Source: CAYZMS01 sp964479625
Lineage (GTDB): Bacteria; Bacteroidota; Bacteroidia; Chitinophagales; Saprospiraceae
Length of the DNA: 64,000 bases
Assembly (NCBI GenBank): GCA_964479625.1
Contig: CAYZMS010000004.1
Location: 123,271-187,270, forward strand
Reading direction: 5' to 3'
How positions within the stretch are numbered: the stretch's first letter is position 1; every line of letters starts with the position of its first letter. Under the pieces are notes generated by a model. That model searched no databases. It had not been told where the DNA came from and saw nothing but the letters and a program-made list of their open reading frames with translations. Below, one piece after another: positions 17,457 through 27,663 of this stretch. The translations under genes and the position numbers were made by a program.

Positions 17457-18920
17457 TCAAACCGCATCACTCCTGGTTTGGCTCAAGACCGCTTCCCTCA
17501 AAACGGTTAAGGTGGTATTAATGTGCTCGCGGTGCGTTCGGAAGCTGAGGACAGCCAGCCGGATCCAGAAAACACCCTTTATTGTGGTAGAAGTCAGAAA
17601 AACCCGGCCGTCATCCTGTATAAATTGAATGATGGCCTTGTTAAAGGCGTTGGGGTTTTCAGTATCAGTATAGCGAAAGATCATTACAGAAAGCTCAGGT
17701 TCAGGACCAAGCTCGAAACCGGGCATATTACTCAGTTGATCATAAAAGTAGTGGGTCAGTAGGGCTTTTTCTTCCAGGGCTGCCCGGAAGGGTGCTACTC
17801 CGTAAAGTTGAAGGGGCAGCCACATTCGCAAAGCCCGGAAGTGCTTGGTCAGCTCAGGCGAAAGGTCTGAAGGGGAAAGCTCGTCCATAGCATCCAGGGC
17901 ATCCTGCAGGTAGCTGGCCGTATAGTGATTCGCGTTGAAGAGGGGGGCGACCTCCCGTACCAGCACTGCCCCAAGACCGTAAGACAGGAAAAAGCCTTTG
18001 TGCGGATCGATCGTTACGGAGTGGGATCGCTCAATGCCCCTGAATTTTTGTCGAAGGCTTTCCACCAGTAGAAAAAAACCACCATATGCAGCATCTACAT
18101 GGAACCATAATTGTTCCTTTTCAGCAATATCTGCCAGTTCCTCCAGGGGATCTATCGCTCCTGTATCTGTAGTGCCTGCGGAGGCTACCAAAAGGAAGGG
18201 AACAAGCCCTGCTGCCTGGTCTTTTTTAAGTTGTTGTTGTAAGTTATCCGCTTTCATTCGAAACCGTTCGTCCATTTCGATATATCGAATGATGGTCTTT
18301 CCTAATCCGGCGATCCGCAGGGCCTTTTGTACGCAGTGATGTACCTGGGGGGTAAGGTATACCACTGCACGTTCCGTTTTTTCCCCTTCCAGTTGAAAGT
18401 GCTCTCTTGCAGCAATGATAGCAGAAAGGTTCGCAATGGAACCGCCGGAAGTGAGGTTACCCATTGCTCCTTCGGGGTATTCAACCATTTTGCACATCCA
18501 ACGGAGTAGTTGGTTTTCCATGCGTACTCCGCCGGGGCTGGCGAACCACATCCCAACGTATTTATTCGTGACGGCCGCAAGGTAATCCCCCAGGGCAGTG
18601 GGGTAGAGTCCTCCACCAGGGATATAACCTAGGTGGCCGCCCGAGGCGGCATTGATCCCGCCCTTTTCCACACCTTCTTCAAAAAGATCCAAAAGGGTTT
18701 CCAGGCTCCGGCCTTCCTCCTGAATTTCAGCCTTAAGAACGACCTTACTTTGGCCTTTCTCAGGCGTGAATACCCTCTCGGTTGGTAAGCCGGAATAAAA
18801 CCGTTCGGTATATCGGTGCATCTGCCCGTTCCAATCCATTCGTTGCTCAGGGGTCGATTCCAGTTGGCGGGCTTTTTCTTCCAATTGTTGAAGGTGGTCG
18901 GTTGGGATGAGGCTATTCAT
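17457..18920 (-). CDS. Group II PLP-dependent amino acid decarboxylase
   Basis: This is a 487-aa member of the aromatic-L-amino-acid/glutamate decarboxylase family. The PLP lysine is K308 in TIDPHKGFF, and the ring-pairing aspartate is in HVDAAYGGFF. The N-terminal HLGYIPGGGLYPTALGDYLA and the TSGGSIANLSAIIAAR segment are typical. The substrate (Tyr, Trp, DOPA, Asp or Glu) cannot be decided. It is cytoplasmic and monocistronic, divergent from the dipeptidase gene. A short AGCCGG-CTA-CCGGCT hairpin at 17428-17442 follows its stop. Confidence 0.88.
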   Translation of the reverse strand: MNSLIPTDHLQQLEEKARQLESTPEQRMDWNGQMHRYTERFYSGLPTERVFTPEKGQSKVVLKAEIQEEGRSLETLLDLFEEGVEKGGINAASGGHLGYIPGGGLYPTALGDYLAAVTNKYVGMWFASPGGVRMENQLLRWMCKMVEYPEGAMGNLTSGGSIANLSAIIAAREHFQLEGEKTERAVVYLTPQVHHCVQKALRIAGLGKTIIRYIEMDERFRMKADNLQQQLKKDQAAGLVPFLLVASAGTTDTGAIDPLEELADIAEKEQLWFHVDAAYGGFFLLVESLRQKFRGIERSHSVTIDPHKGFFLSYGLGAVLVREVAPLFNANHYTASYLQDALDAMDELSPSDLSPELTKHFRALRMWLPLQLYGVAPFRAALEEKALLTHYFYDQLSNMPGFELGPEPELSVMIFRYTDTENPNAFNKAIIQFIQDDGRVFLTSTTIKGVFWIRLAVLSFRTHREHINTTLTVLREAVLSQTRSDAV

Positions 18921-18995
18921 TTTGTTTTTTTTATTTTGGTTGTTAGCCTTTAATTAAAAGGAGGATGGTGTTTTGAAATAAACAACACAAATAAT

Positions 18996-20213
18996 ATGAA
19001 AAAAGTATTGCTAACCATTATTTCACTGCAAATCACTTTTGGTGCTGCCTTAAGCCAGGCTTATCAGGACTATATTGAAGCGGCTGAAAAATTGGCTCAA
19101 AAATATATTATTACTGATGGCCACGTTGATTTACCCTACCGGTTAAAGGTCAGGAATTTTCGATTGACGCGCGAATTTATTGGAATTCCCGTGGAAACAA
19201 AAAAAGGAGACTTTGATTATGTGCGGGCTAAAAAAGGTGGATTGGATGCACCTTTCATGTCTATTTACATTCCTTCCGATCGGGGAACGGGGCAGGAAGC
19301 CTATAATCTGGCGGACACCTTGATCACCATGGTAGAAGGTATCGCCAAAGCCCACCCGGATAAGTTTGCCGTGGTCCTAAGCCCGGACCAGGTAGAGGCC
19401 AATTTCGAAAAGGGCATTATTTCCCTGCCTCTGGGCATGGAGAACGGCTCTCCAGTTATGGAAGACATCAAAAATGTCGAATATTGGCACCAACGTGGTA
19501 TTCGATACATTACACTAACTCATTCAAAAGACAACCAGATCTGCGACTCTTCCTATGATGACACCCGCACCTGGAACGGCCTCAGTCCTTTCGGCAGGGA
19601 AGTTGTTAAGGAAATGAACCGGGTAGGGATAATGGTCGATATTTCCCACGTTTCCGATTCGACCTTCTACCAGGTGATCGAGATGACGGATGTGCCAGTG
19701 ATCGCCTCTCACTCCTCCTGCCGGAAATTCACCCCTGGTTTCGAACGCAACATGAATGATGACATGCTGAAAAAACTGGCGGAGAACGGTGGCGTTATCC
19801 AGATCAACTTTGGCTCCTCTTTTCTGGATGGCTCCATTCAGGGTTACCGGGATAAAAAACGGACGGAATTGCGTAATTTGCTCGAAGAAAAGGGGCTTTC
19901 ATATGGTGATGAGGGTGCGGATGCCGTGATCGAACAATTTCAAAAGGATAATCCCACCCTCTATTCTGATGTGGAAATGGTGGCCAACCATATTGAACAC
20001 GTGGTCGAAATCGCCGGAATCGATCACGTCGGCCTGGGTTCTGACTTTGATGGGGTAGGGGATTCGCTGCCTACCGGCCTCAAAGACGTTTCCATGTATC
20101 CCAACCTGATCGTAGAACTGCTGCGGCGGGGTTACTCTGAAGAGGATATCGCGAAGGTCTGCTATAAAAATGTATTCCGCGTATGGCGGGCAGTGGAAGC
20201 AGCTGCAGAATGA
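18996..20213 (+). CDS. Secreted membrane-dipeptidase family (M19) metallopeptidase
   Basis: This is a 405-aa M19 (renal dipeptidase) protein with an N-terminal signal peptide (MKKVLLTIISLQITFGAALSQ). The zinc ligands are intact: HxD in TDGHVDLPY, Glu in GMENGSPV, His in VDISHVSDSTF, His in VIASHSSCR, and Asp in GLGSDFDGVGD. The family hydrolyses dipeptides, including D-amino-acid-containing ones. A periplasmic or exported peptide-recycling role is likely. A strong hairpin follows the gene. Confidence 0.93.
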   Translation: MKKVLLTIISLQITFGAALSQAYQDYIEAAEKLAQKYIITDGHVDLPYRLKVRNFRLTREFIGIPVETKKGDFDYVRAKKGGLDAPFMSIYIPSDRGTGQEAYNLADTLITMVEGIAKAHPDKFAVVLSPDQVEANFEKGIISLPLGMENGSPVMEDIKNVEYWHQRGIRYITLTHSKDNQICDSSYDDTRTWNGLSPFGREVVKEMNRVGIMVDISHVSDSTFYQVIEMTDVPVIASHSSCRKFTPGFERNMNDDMLKKLAENGGVIQINFGSSFLDGSIQGYRDKKRTELRNLLEEKGLSYGDEGADAVIEQFQKDNPTLYSDVEMVANHIEHVVEIAGIDHVGLGSDFDGVGDSLPTGLKDVSMYPNLIVELLRRGYSEEDIAKVCYKNVFRVWRAVEAAAE

Positions 20214-20219
20214 ATTTAA

Positions 20220-20275
20220 TTTTCCACCTTACCGGTTGAATTATCCTAATCCAACCGGTAAGGTGGAAAAAAACC
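20220..20275. terminator. Bidirectional terminator between dipeptidase and glgC
   Basis: Perfect 19-bp arms (20220-20238 and 20252-20270, TTTTCCACCTTACCGGTTG) with a 13-nt loop are flanked by T-runs and A-runs. They sit exactly between two convergent genes, so the hairpin can serve both. Confidence 0.9.
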
Positions 20276-20280
20276 TTTGG

Positions 20281-21555
20281 TCAAAAGTCCCCAATTCTTG
20301 TGCCGCTGGGAATGACCGCATTTTTCTTCAGCACAACGATCCCATCCCGGATCATATAAGTGTCGGCTTCTTGATCTTCAAGCGTAGCGCTGCCTTTGAT
20401 GACCACATTGTGCCCGATCCGGACGTTCTTGTCGACGATGGCATTTTCGATATGACATTCATTCCCGATACCCATGGTAATTTCGTGCGCTCCGGACTCC
20501 ATTTCTTCCAGCGTTTCATAGTAATCAGATCCCATGATAATGGCATTGGATATCTCCGTCCCATTTCCGATACGGGATCGAATGCCGATCACAGCGCGTT
20601 CTACTTTACGGGCATTGATGATGCAACCATCCGCGATCAGGGTTCGGTTGAGGAAGGTGCCATAAACTTTTGAGGGGGCCAGCATACGCGGCCGGGTATA
20701 GATCGGGTTGGTATCGTCGAACAAATTAAAGTCAGGAACGGGGTCAGTCAATGCAATATTGGCTTCGAAAAAGGAACGGATAGTTCCAATATCCGTCCAG
20801 TACCCATCGTAGGCGTAGCTGGCTACCTTATAATTAGAATTGATGGCTTCTGGGATGATCTCCTTACCAAAGTCGATGGCGTCTTCATTGTCGGCAAAAA
20901 GCTTATTGAGTGCTTCCTTATTGAATATATAGATACCCATAGAGGCCAGGTAGAATTTATCTTCCTTTGCATACTTTTCTTCTACGGGTGATTGCCAGCG
21001 TTTCAGCACTTCAGGATCTTTGGGCTTTTCGATAAAACTTCCGATATAGCCTACCTCATCTACTTTCATAATGCCGAAGCCGGGGGCGTCGCGATCATTC
21101 ACCGGAATAGTGGCAATAGTGAGGTCTGCATCCTTAGAGATGTGGTATTCGGCATATGCCTGCAGATCCATTTGGTATAACTGATCACCCGAAAGAATAA
21201 GTACATAATCGAAATCATAGTTCACCAGGTGGTGCATAGATTGCCGCACAGCATCTGCTGTTCCCTGAAACCACTTGTCACTGTTGGGGGTTTGTTCGGC
21301 AGCCAGGATATCTACAAAACCGTGGCTAAAGCTATCGAAATTATAGGTATTCTTAATGTGCCGATTCAGAGAGGCGGAATTGTACTGGGTCAGAACGAAC
21401 ATACGCCGCAGGCCAGAATTCAGGCAGTTCGAAATAGGGATATCGATCAGGCGATATTTTCCGGAAATAGGAACGGCAGGTTTGGAACGATGGCTGGTAA
21501 GCGGGTACAGGCGGGTTCCGACGCCTCCTCCCAGGATCAAGCTGATTATTTTCAT
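20281..21555 (-). CDS. glgC: Glucose-1-phosphate adenylyltransferase
   Basis: Makes ADP-glucose from glucose-1-phosphate and ATP, the committed step of glycogen synthesis. The 424-aa protein has the nucleotidyltransferase motif LILGGGVGTRLYPLT, SKPAVPISGKYRLIDIPISN, the substrate loop near GTADAVRQ, the active-site segment SGDQLY, and a C-terminal left-handed beta-helix (about residues 300-424). It is transcribed after glgA, with a 14-bp gap, so the pair forms an operon. Confidence 0.95.
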   Translation of the reverse strand: MKIISLILGGGVGTRLYPLTSHRSKPAVPISGKYRLIDIPISNCLNSGLRRMFVLTQYNSASLNRHIKNTYNFDSFSHGFVDILAAEQTPNSDKWFQGTADAVRQSMHHLVNYDFDYVLILSGDQLYQMDLQAYAEYHISKDADLTIATIPVNDRDAPGFGIMKVDEVGYIGSFIEKPKDPEVLKRWQSPVEEKYAKEDKFYLASMGIYIFNKEALNKLFADNEDAIDFGKEIIPEAINSNYKVASYAYDGYWTDIGTIRSFFEANIALTDPVPDFNLFDDTNPIYTRPRMLAPSKVYGTFLNRTLIADGCIINARKVERAVIGIRSRIGNGTEISNAIIMGSDYYETLEEMESGAHEITMGIGNECHIENAIVDKNVRIGHNVVIKGSATLEDQEADTYMIRDGIVVLKKNAVIPSGTRIGDF

Positions 21556-21569
21556 GATTTGGTGGTTAT

Positions 21570-23030
21570 TTAAGCGACTTCTAATGCTTCTTTTTCTATC
21601 AACAATTTTTCATACAGGTCTATGTAGGTTTGTGCGGAGCGTTCCCAGCTAAAATCAACTTCCATAATACGATTACGGACTGCTCGGAAGACTTCTGGCT
21701 GATGATACAGACTAAAGGCCCGCCAGATGGCATGGTGGGCTTCATCCAGGTTAAATTGATCAAAGCGGATGCCCCTTCCTTCTTCTGCGGATTCATCCAG
21801 GTCAATGACCGTATCCTTCAGTCCGCCTACCATTCGAACGACCGGTATGGTCCCGTAGCGCATGGCATACATTTGATTCAAACCGCAGGGTTCCACCCGG
21901 GAAGGCATAAGCAGAAAATCAGATCCGGCATAAAGGGTATGGGCCAGCCCCTCGTTGTATTCCAGCACCAGGCTCACCCGGTCGGGAAATTGATACTGAA
22001 CCGACTTAAGGGCCTCCTGTATACCGGGATCCCCAGTACCCAGGATCAGGAAGGTGATTTGAAGGTCTTGTCCCAGTACCTGTCGCATCAGATCAGGTAG
22101 CAGGTCGGCACCTTTTTCTCTTACCAACCGACCGATAAAAGTAACGATAGGAAATTCATCCCGGAAGTGGTAGCGTTGGTGCAAAGCATTTTTATTGGCC
22201 CGTTTAAAGACTTCAAGCTCATCCTTCAGAAGGTAGGGCAGATACTTATCTTTTGCCGGGTCCCAGACCTGTACATCTATTCCATTGAGAATGCCGGTAG
22301 ATTTTTCCTGCTCATTTTGAAAAAGCCATTCGAGTCCGTTCGAATAGGTGGCTAATTCGTTCAGGTAATTAGGGGAAACGGTCGTTACGTGCCAGGCATT
22401 TTTGACCCCTGCAGCCAGGGGGTTGATCTTTCCACCCCATTCGATCAGGCCGCGTTTGGCCACGTCGAAGGGAGGCAACATTCGAAAGTCTTCCCAACCG
22501 AAGTCGCCATGGTATTCCCCATTATGGATGGTAAATACCGTTGGGGTCTTTCTAAGGTTATGGTAGAGTAGGCTATGCTGAATGAGGAAGGGAATTAAGC
22601 CGGAATGGTAATCGTGACAGTGCAGGATATTCGGTTGTTCCTCCTGGTGCATGATCCAGTTGAGCACAGCCTGTTGAAAGGTAGTGAATCGCCAGGCATT
22701 ATCGGTATACCAACCGCGCTCATCATCCCGGTAAATGCCCGGGCGGTCGAAGGCTCCCGGAATGTGTACCAGGTACAAGGGAAACCCCAGAGGGTTATTG
22801 GGGTCCCGCTCGATGGTATAAGGAACAAACTGGTTGCCAAGTGGAAATGCCCCGGCAAACTCCAGGTTGAAGGTCCGTTGCTGCATCCACGGCAAGTGGT
22901 ATTTTGGAATGATAGCCGCGACTTCGTGGCCAAGTTGTTGTTGGTATTTCGGCAAGGCGCCAGCTACGTCGCCAAGGCCACCGGCTTTGGCGGCGGGATA
23001 GCATTCCGCACTGATGTGCAACAGATTCAT
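21570..23030 (-). CDS. glgA: Glycogen synthase (GT5)
   Basis: Adds ADP-glucose to alpha-1,4-glucan. The 486-aa GT-B fold has the N-terminal ADP-glucose motif KAGGLGD (K15-D21) and the C-terminal domain motif EPCGLNQMYAMRYGTIPVVRMVGGLKDTV. It is full length for the bacterial enzyme. It is cytoplasmic. It heads the glgA-glgC operon and lies just downstream of the susC/susD pair on the same strand, separated by a terminator hairpin. Confidence 0.95.
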   Translation of the reverse strand: MNLLHISAECYPAAKAGGLGDVAGALPKYQQQLGHEVAAIIPKYHLPWMQQRTFNLEFAGAFPLGNQFVPYTIERDPNNPLGFPLYLVHIPGAFDRPGIYRDDERGWYTDNAWRFTTFQQAVLNWIMHQEEQPNILHCHDYHSGLIPFLIQHSLLYHNLRKTPTVFTIHNGEYHGDFGWEDFRMLPPFDVAKRGLIEWGGKINPLAAGVKNAWHVTTVSPNYLNELATYSNGLEWLFQNEQEKSTGILNGIDVQVWDPAKDKYLPYLLKDELEVFKRANKNALHQRYHFRDEFPIVTFIGRLVREKGADLLPDLMRQVLGQDLQITFLILGTGDPGIQEALKSVQYQFPDRVSLVLEYNEGLAHTLYAGSDFLLMPSRVEPCGLNQMYAMRYGTIPVVRMVGGLKDTVIDLDESAEEGRGIRFDQFNLDEAHHAIWRAFSLYHQPEVFRAVRNRIMEVDFSWERSAQTYIDLYEKLLIEKEALEVA

Positions 23031-23102
23031 AGGTGTTCAGGATTGGTCTTGAGGCGTATATGTGGAAGGTACAAATTTTTTGTTACGCCTGCTTCATTAG
23101 GC

Positions 23103-23135
23103 GAAAAAAAAAGGGTTGCCCGTGAGGGCAACCCT
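23103..23135 (-). terminator. Intrinsic terminator after susD
   Basis: The arms AGGGTTGCC (23112-23120) and GGCAACCCT (23127-23135) have a 6-nt loop. On the minus strand they are followed by a run of T from the A-tract at 23104-23112. The hairpin lies 30 bp past the susD stop and separates it from glgA. Confidence 0.85.
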
Positions 23136-23164
23136 GTATAATTTACATTAATGCTAATCTTCGA

Positions 23165-24631
23165 TTAATAGCCTGGGTTTTGGACCAGGTTGCTATTCGC
23201 ATCCAGATCCCGTTGAGGGATTGGAAAGCGTAAACGTTGATCATCGAAAGGCAAGCCATCGACATCCATCTGCAAACGCATCATATCATGGAAGCGCTGC
23301 CCTTCGAAAGCAAATTCCACGCGGCGTTCCAGTACAATGGCATCTGTCAATTCCTCTCCACTGGCAAAATCACCTGTAGAGAAAGAGATCAGGTCGCTAC
23401 TAGCATTATTGCCCTCTGCATCAATTACCCGCAGGGCACGTGCGCGAACGCCATTCAGTAGATCTACAGCCTCTTGTGTTACCCCTTCTGTACGAGCAAT
23501 GGCTTCCGCACGCATTAACATGAACTCAGCCCTGCGCAGGATCAATGCATCGTCGCTGTTATTAGCAAAGTCTTCATACTTCTCAATGTTAAAGGTATCA
23601 TTGGAGGTAAGTGTAGTAACACGTAAATCGATTACGGTGTTACCAGCCTGATCTATCGCTGCCTGTTGATCAGGAGTAACGATCTTGTTGTAACCATTTT
23701 CGATCAGGTCAGGATCTACAATAACATCTCCACCCCGACCATTCACATGATGAAAGGTAGGCAATGATCCGTTTACACCCGGATTATCCTGAGCGGTATG
23801 AATAACTGCCCAGATCTCCTCACTAGACCCCTCGCTAACAAAGGGATCCACCGGAGCAGCGGTTAAGGAGGATGGGCCCGCTAATACCTGTTCTGCGAAG
23901 TTGGCTGCAGCAGGATAATCCCTTTTTTGAAAGCTTATACGCGCCAGATAAGCCAGGGCGGCAAAACGGTTCGCTCGGCCCCGTTCGATGGCATCGGGTA
24001 ACAAGCTAGCAGCTTCTGTCAAATCGGCTTCTGCTTGATCATATGCAGTCTGAACAGGATCTCGTTGCGGGAAGGTCAGGTCATTGGTAGTCTCAACAGG
24101 TACGGTCAACACCGGGACACCCAGGTCATTTGCAGCATTTGGGCCAAAAGGTAAGCCGAAGTACCGAACGATCTCAAAATAGGTGGCTCCTCTAAGGAAT
24201 AATGTTTCCCCTTTTACCTGATCTCGAAAGGCCGGGTCAAGGTCAGCCAATTCATCAGCAGATTTCAAGACAATATTTGCCGTATTGATAACCCGGTAAG
24301 CATTGGTCCACATATCAAGGACTTCACCATTATTGGCATCCATCTGGTGCTCCCACATTTGCTGGTAAGTGGCGAAGGATCCTCGCCATTCTCCATTATC
24401 AGCCATGATTTCAGGAACCATGGGGAAATTGGTGCCGAAAACACCATCATCCTGAGCAGCATCGTAGGCACCGATTAAAGCGGTTTCCAATGTAGCAGCA
24501 TCGCTGATAGCTCCATCAGAAGGAAGGGATTGAAAGGGGTCTGGATCTTCCAGGAAATCATCGCAGGAAGCAAAGGTCAGGGCACCCAAAACCCCAACTA
24601 CTATATATTTTAATAATTTCATCTTATTCAT
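23165..24631 (-). CDS. SusD/RagB-family nutrient-binding outer-membrane lipoprotein
   Basis: This is a 488-aa surface lipoprotein that captures glycan (or peptide) ligands for its SusC transporter. The signal peptide ends in the lipobox LTFASC followed by DD. Start may be M1 or M4. The SusD N-terminal region (about residues 30-230, with ETALIGAYDAAQDD and LFLRGATYFEIVRYFGLPFG) contains the TPR-like helices. The C-terminal RagB/SusD domain ends with QRLRFPIPQRDLDANSNLVQNPGY. It follows susC after 26 bp. Confidence 0.95.
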   Translation of the reverse strand: MNKMKLLKYIVVGVLGALTFASCDDFLEDPDPFQSLPSDGAISDAATLETALIGAYDAAQDDGVFGTNFPMVPEIMADNGEWRGSFATYQQMWEHQMDANNGEVLDMWTNAYRVINTANIVLKSADELADLDPAFRDQVKGETLFLRGATYFEIVRYFGLPFGPNAANDLGVPVLTVPVETTNDLTFPQRDPVQTAYDQAEADLTEAASLLPDAIERGRANRFAALAYLARISFQKRDYPAAANFAEQVLAGPSSLTAAPVDPFVSEGSSEEIWAVIHTAQDNPGVNGSLPTFHHVNGRGGDVIVDPDLIENGYNKIVTPDQQAAIDQAGNTVIDLRVTTLTSNDTFNIEKYEDFANNSDDALILRRAEFMLMRAEAIARTEGVTQEAVDLLNGVRARALRVIDAEGNNASSDLISFSTGDFASGEELTDAIVLERRVEFAFEGQRFHDMMRLQMDVDGLPFDDQRLRFPIPQRDLDANSNLVQNPGY

Positions 24632-24657
24632 TTTTATGTTTTAAAGAGGGTAAACGC

Positions 24658-27600
24658 TTAGAAATCCAGGTTTACACCAAAAGTAATGGTACGTGATTGC
24701 GGACGACTAAAAAAGAGATCTCCGGAATAAACGCTATCCTGATTGTCACCATTGGCTTCGGGATCCAAACCGGCGAAGTCAGTCCAGGTCAGGAGGTTCT
24801 GCCCCGCTGCAAACACGCGTACAGAGGTGTTATTTTTCCCAAAGGCCGGGAAGGTATACCCCAATTGTACGTTTTTCAGACGGATGAAGTCAGCATCATC
24901 CAGGTAACGAGTAGAGTGCTGACTACCATTTGTGGTAAGTAGGCGCGCCTCAGGAATATCGGTATCTGTATTCTCTGGTGTCCAGGCGTTCAACTGGTCC
25001 ACACTTTGGTTCCAGACACTACCCATATTGATGCCATAGAAACGGCCTTCACTGAGGTATAATTGATGACCGGTGGCAAAGTTGAAAAAGGCATTTAGGT
25101 CAAAGCCTGCAAAGGTAAAGGTCGTAGTAATCCCCCCGCTGAAATCCGGTAATGGGTTGCCAAAAATTTGCCGTTCGGTACCAGCAGGATAGGCATTACT
25201 AACATTTCCTTCACTGTCACGGAATAGCGCATCACCGTTAGCTGGGTCTACTCCGGCATACTCCATCGTGTACCAAGACCCCACTGTTTCACCAGTTCGG
25301 ATCAGGTTGCGACCATTGACAATGTCGTCGTCCTCACCATCTCCATCATTGTCCACCAGCCGTAAGACTTCGTTATTCAAAGTAGCACCATTGAAACCAA
25401 GGGTGAAATTGAAGCCCTTTGGTGCAGAACTGCGAACAATATCTAGATCGACATTGAATTCGAAACCTTGGTTACGCATCTCCCCAATGTTTTGTTGGAG
25501 ACCTGCATTATCGATACCGATTGTTGCAGGTAGAGGAGCGTTCAGTATAAGGTCACGGGTATCTTTAATGTAATATACCACAGAACCTCTTACGCGGTTA
25601 TCAAGAAATCCAAAATCTACACCAAAATCGACTGTCTCTGCTTTCTCCCACTCCAGGTCGCTGTTTTGCAATTGATTATTCCGGAAGCCAGGAATAAAAT
25701 TGTAATCACGACCAAAACCAACAAGACCTCTGGCTGCAAAATTACCGATCTCTGCGTTTCCACTTAAGCCCCAGCTACCGCGTACTTTCAGGAAGTCAAA
25801 GAAACTGCTATTTTGCATGAAGGGTTCTTCACTGATTACCCAACCTGCGGAAACCCCTGGAAAGAAACCATAGCGGTTGTTTTCTCCGAAACGGGAAGAC
25901 CCATCGTAGCGTCCGGATAAGGTCAGCAGGTATTTATTGTCAAAGTTATAATTGATTCGACCCAAATAACCTACAAAGTTCGCTTCTGTTCGGTTACCAC
26001 CGCCACCGGTAATTTCAGCAGCGTTATCAAGAGTGATCAAACGATCATCGGCAAAGTTGTTACCGAAAACGGAAAAGCTACTTTGCTCTTCTCTTTGTAA
26101 ACTGAAACCCAAAGTAGCATCGAAGTTGTGCCGACCGATCGCATCGGTATAGGTGGCAAAGCTATTCCAGTTCCAGGCCAGCGCATTACTGTTGGCTGCG
26201 TCACCAGTACCACCGGCTCCAAAACCATCCGTGGTTTGACTGGATTGTTTTACATTATCAACCACCTCCTGTAATTGACCCGAAAATTCTGTACGTAGTT
26301 TTAGTTTATTCATCGGGCGGAACTCCGTATACAGGCGACCCAGGATCTGGTTGGTGGTCAGGTTGATATCCTGGCCGACAATGTTGCCAAGCGGTGTACC
26401 AGCAAATTGGGTTAGCCCGATGCTGGTTGGTTGAATACCTCCCAATACATTACCATCTTCATCTCTTGCAGCTACGTTCGGGAAGAACAAGGCGGCATAG
26501 GTTTGTGGAGAAGCAACGTTGTTGTCCTCGTTTTGACGCAGGTTAACCGTACGAGATGGGTTCAGGTTGATCCCTGCCAACCATTTGTCGGACAGTTGTT
26601 GTTCAATATTAGCCCGGAAGCTATACCGCTTCAAGTTGGTGGATTCAATCCAACCGTTCTCATCCCGGAAAGTACCTCCAAAAAAGTATTTTGCAGTTTG
26701 TGTACCTCCACTAACACCGGCAGTTACATTATTTACCGTTCCGGTACGGCTTACTTCCTCCAACCAATCGGTACTGGGTTCGGAAGCAGGGTCAGGGTAT
26801 TTCAGATCGGAACCCACTGCATCCGCTGCCCGGTTCCATAATTCAGCATATTGCTGGCCATTCAACAGATCATACTGGTTGGTTGGATCAGAAAAACCAG
26901 TATAGTAACCCAGGTTTACCTGAGGTTTTTGGTTGTAACTACCGGCCTTAGTAGTAATTACGATTACTCCATTAGCTCCGCGTGCACCGTAGATAGAAGT
27001 TGCTGCAGCATCTTTCAAAACGTCAATGGAGGCAATGTCATCCGGGTTAATGTTAATCAGTGGGTTGGTACCAGGGCCACCTAGGTTAAATCCATCAACG
27101 TTATCATTTATGATCAGACCATCAACTACAAATATGGGCTGGTTACTGGCACCGATGGACCCCACTCCCCGTACCCGAATTTGGGATTGTGAACCTAGGG
27201 TACCAGAGTTGGATTGGACAGATACACCCGGTAAGCGACCAGCCAGAGCGTTGTCGAAGGACTGGACAGATACGTTCTCGAATGCTTTGTTATCTACCGA
27301 AGCTACCGAAGACGTACTTAGTCGACGGGATTGTGTACCGAAACCGGTCACGATTACCTCGTCGAGTTGAGCTACATCCGGTTCCATGGTGACGTCCATT
27401 ACATTGGAAGCACCGATGGCGACCTCTTGGGTGACGTAACCTGTGTAGGAATACACCAGGCTGTTCGCCCCAACCGGTACATTCAGGCTGTATTGGCCAT
27501 CAATGTCCGTTACAGTTCCGGAGGAAGTTCCTTTTACGAGGACAGTGGCGCCAATCAGCGGCTCGCCAGCGTCGTCAGTTATTGTACCTTGAATAGTACG

Positions 27601-27663
27601 CTGAGCAACTAGCGAAACTGCGCTGCCAAGCACCAGTAATAAAACTAGTGAGAGCTGTTTCAT
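24658..27663 (-). CDS. SusC/RagA-type TonB-dependent outer-membrane transporter
   Basis: This is a 1001-aa barrel. It has a signal peptide (MKQLSLVLLLVLGSAVSLVAQ), an N-terminal carboxypeptidase-regulatory-like domain (about residues 22-95, IQGTITDDAGEPLIGATVLV), a plug domain with the SusC hallmark GVIVITTKAG, and a C-terminal beta-barrel ending SRTITFGVNLDF. With SusD it forms the lidded importer. The substrate is unknown, and no glycoside hydrolase or anti-sigma factor gene lies beside the pair, which makes this a minimal locus. About 1001 aa is normal for SusC. Confidence 0.95.
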   Translation of the reverse strand: MKQLSLVLLLVLGSAVSLVAQRTIQGTITDDAGEPLIGATVLVKGTSSGTVTDIDGQYSLNVPVGANSLVYSYTGYVTQEVAIGASNVMDVTMEPDVAQLDEVIVTGFGTQSRRLSTSSVASVDNKAFENVSVQSFDNALAGRLPGVSVQSNSGTLGSQSQIRVRGVGSIGASNQPIFVVDGLIINDNVDGFNLGGPGTNPLININPDDIASIDVLKDAAATSIYGARGANGVIVITTKAGSYNQKPQVNLGYYTGFSDPTNQYDLLNGQQYAELWNRAADAVGSDLKYPDPASEPSTDWLEEVSRTGTVNNVTAGVSGGTQTAKYFFGGTFRDENGWIESTNLKRYSFRANIEQQLSDKWLAGINLNPSRTVNLRQNEDNNVASPQTYAALFFPNVAARDEDGNVLGGIQPTSIGLTQFAGTPLGNIVGQDINLTTNQILGRLYTEFRPMNKLKLRTEFSGQLQEVVDNVKQSSQTTDGFGAGGTGDAANSNALAWNWNSFATYTDAIGRHNFDATLGFSLQREEQSSFSVFGNNFADDRLITLDNAAEITGGGGNRTEANFVGYLGRINYNFDNKYLLTLSGRYDGSSRFGENNRYGFFPGVSAGWVISEEPFMQNSSFFDFLKVRGSWGLSGNAEIGNFAARGLVGFGRDYNFIPGFRNNQLQNSDLEWEKAETVDFGVDFGFLDNRVRGSVVYYIKDTRDLILNAPLPATIGIDNAGLQQNIGEMRNQGFEFNVDLDIVRSSAPKGFNFTLGFNGATLNNEVLRLVDNDGDGEDDDIVNGRNLIRTGETVGSWYTMEYAGVDPANGDALFRDSEGNVSNAYPAGTERQIFGNPLPDFSGGITTTFTFAGFDLNAFFNFATGHQLYLSEGRFYGINMGSVWNQSVDQLNAWTPENTDTDIPEARLLTTNGSQHSTRYLDDADFIRLKNVQLGYTFPAFGKNNTSVRVFAAGQNLLTWTDFAGLDPEANGDNQDSVYSGDLFFSRPQSRTITFGVNLDF

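Noticed and set aside
20170..20673. 167-aa plus-strand ORF across the terminator and glgC
   Set aside because: It runs through a 19-bp-arm terminator and is antisense to glgC.
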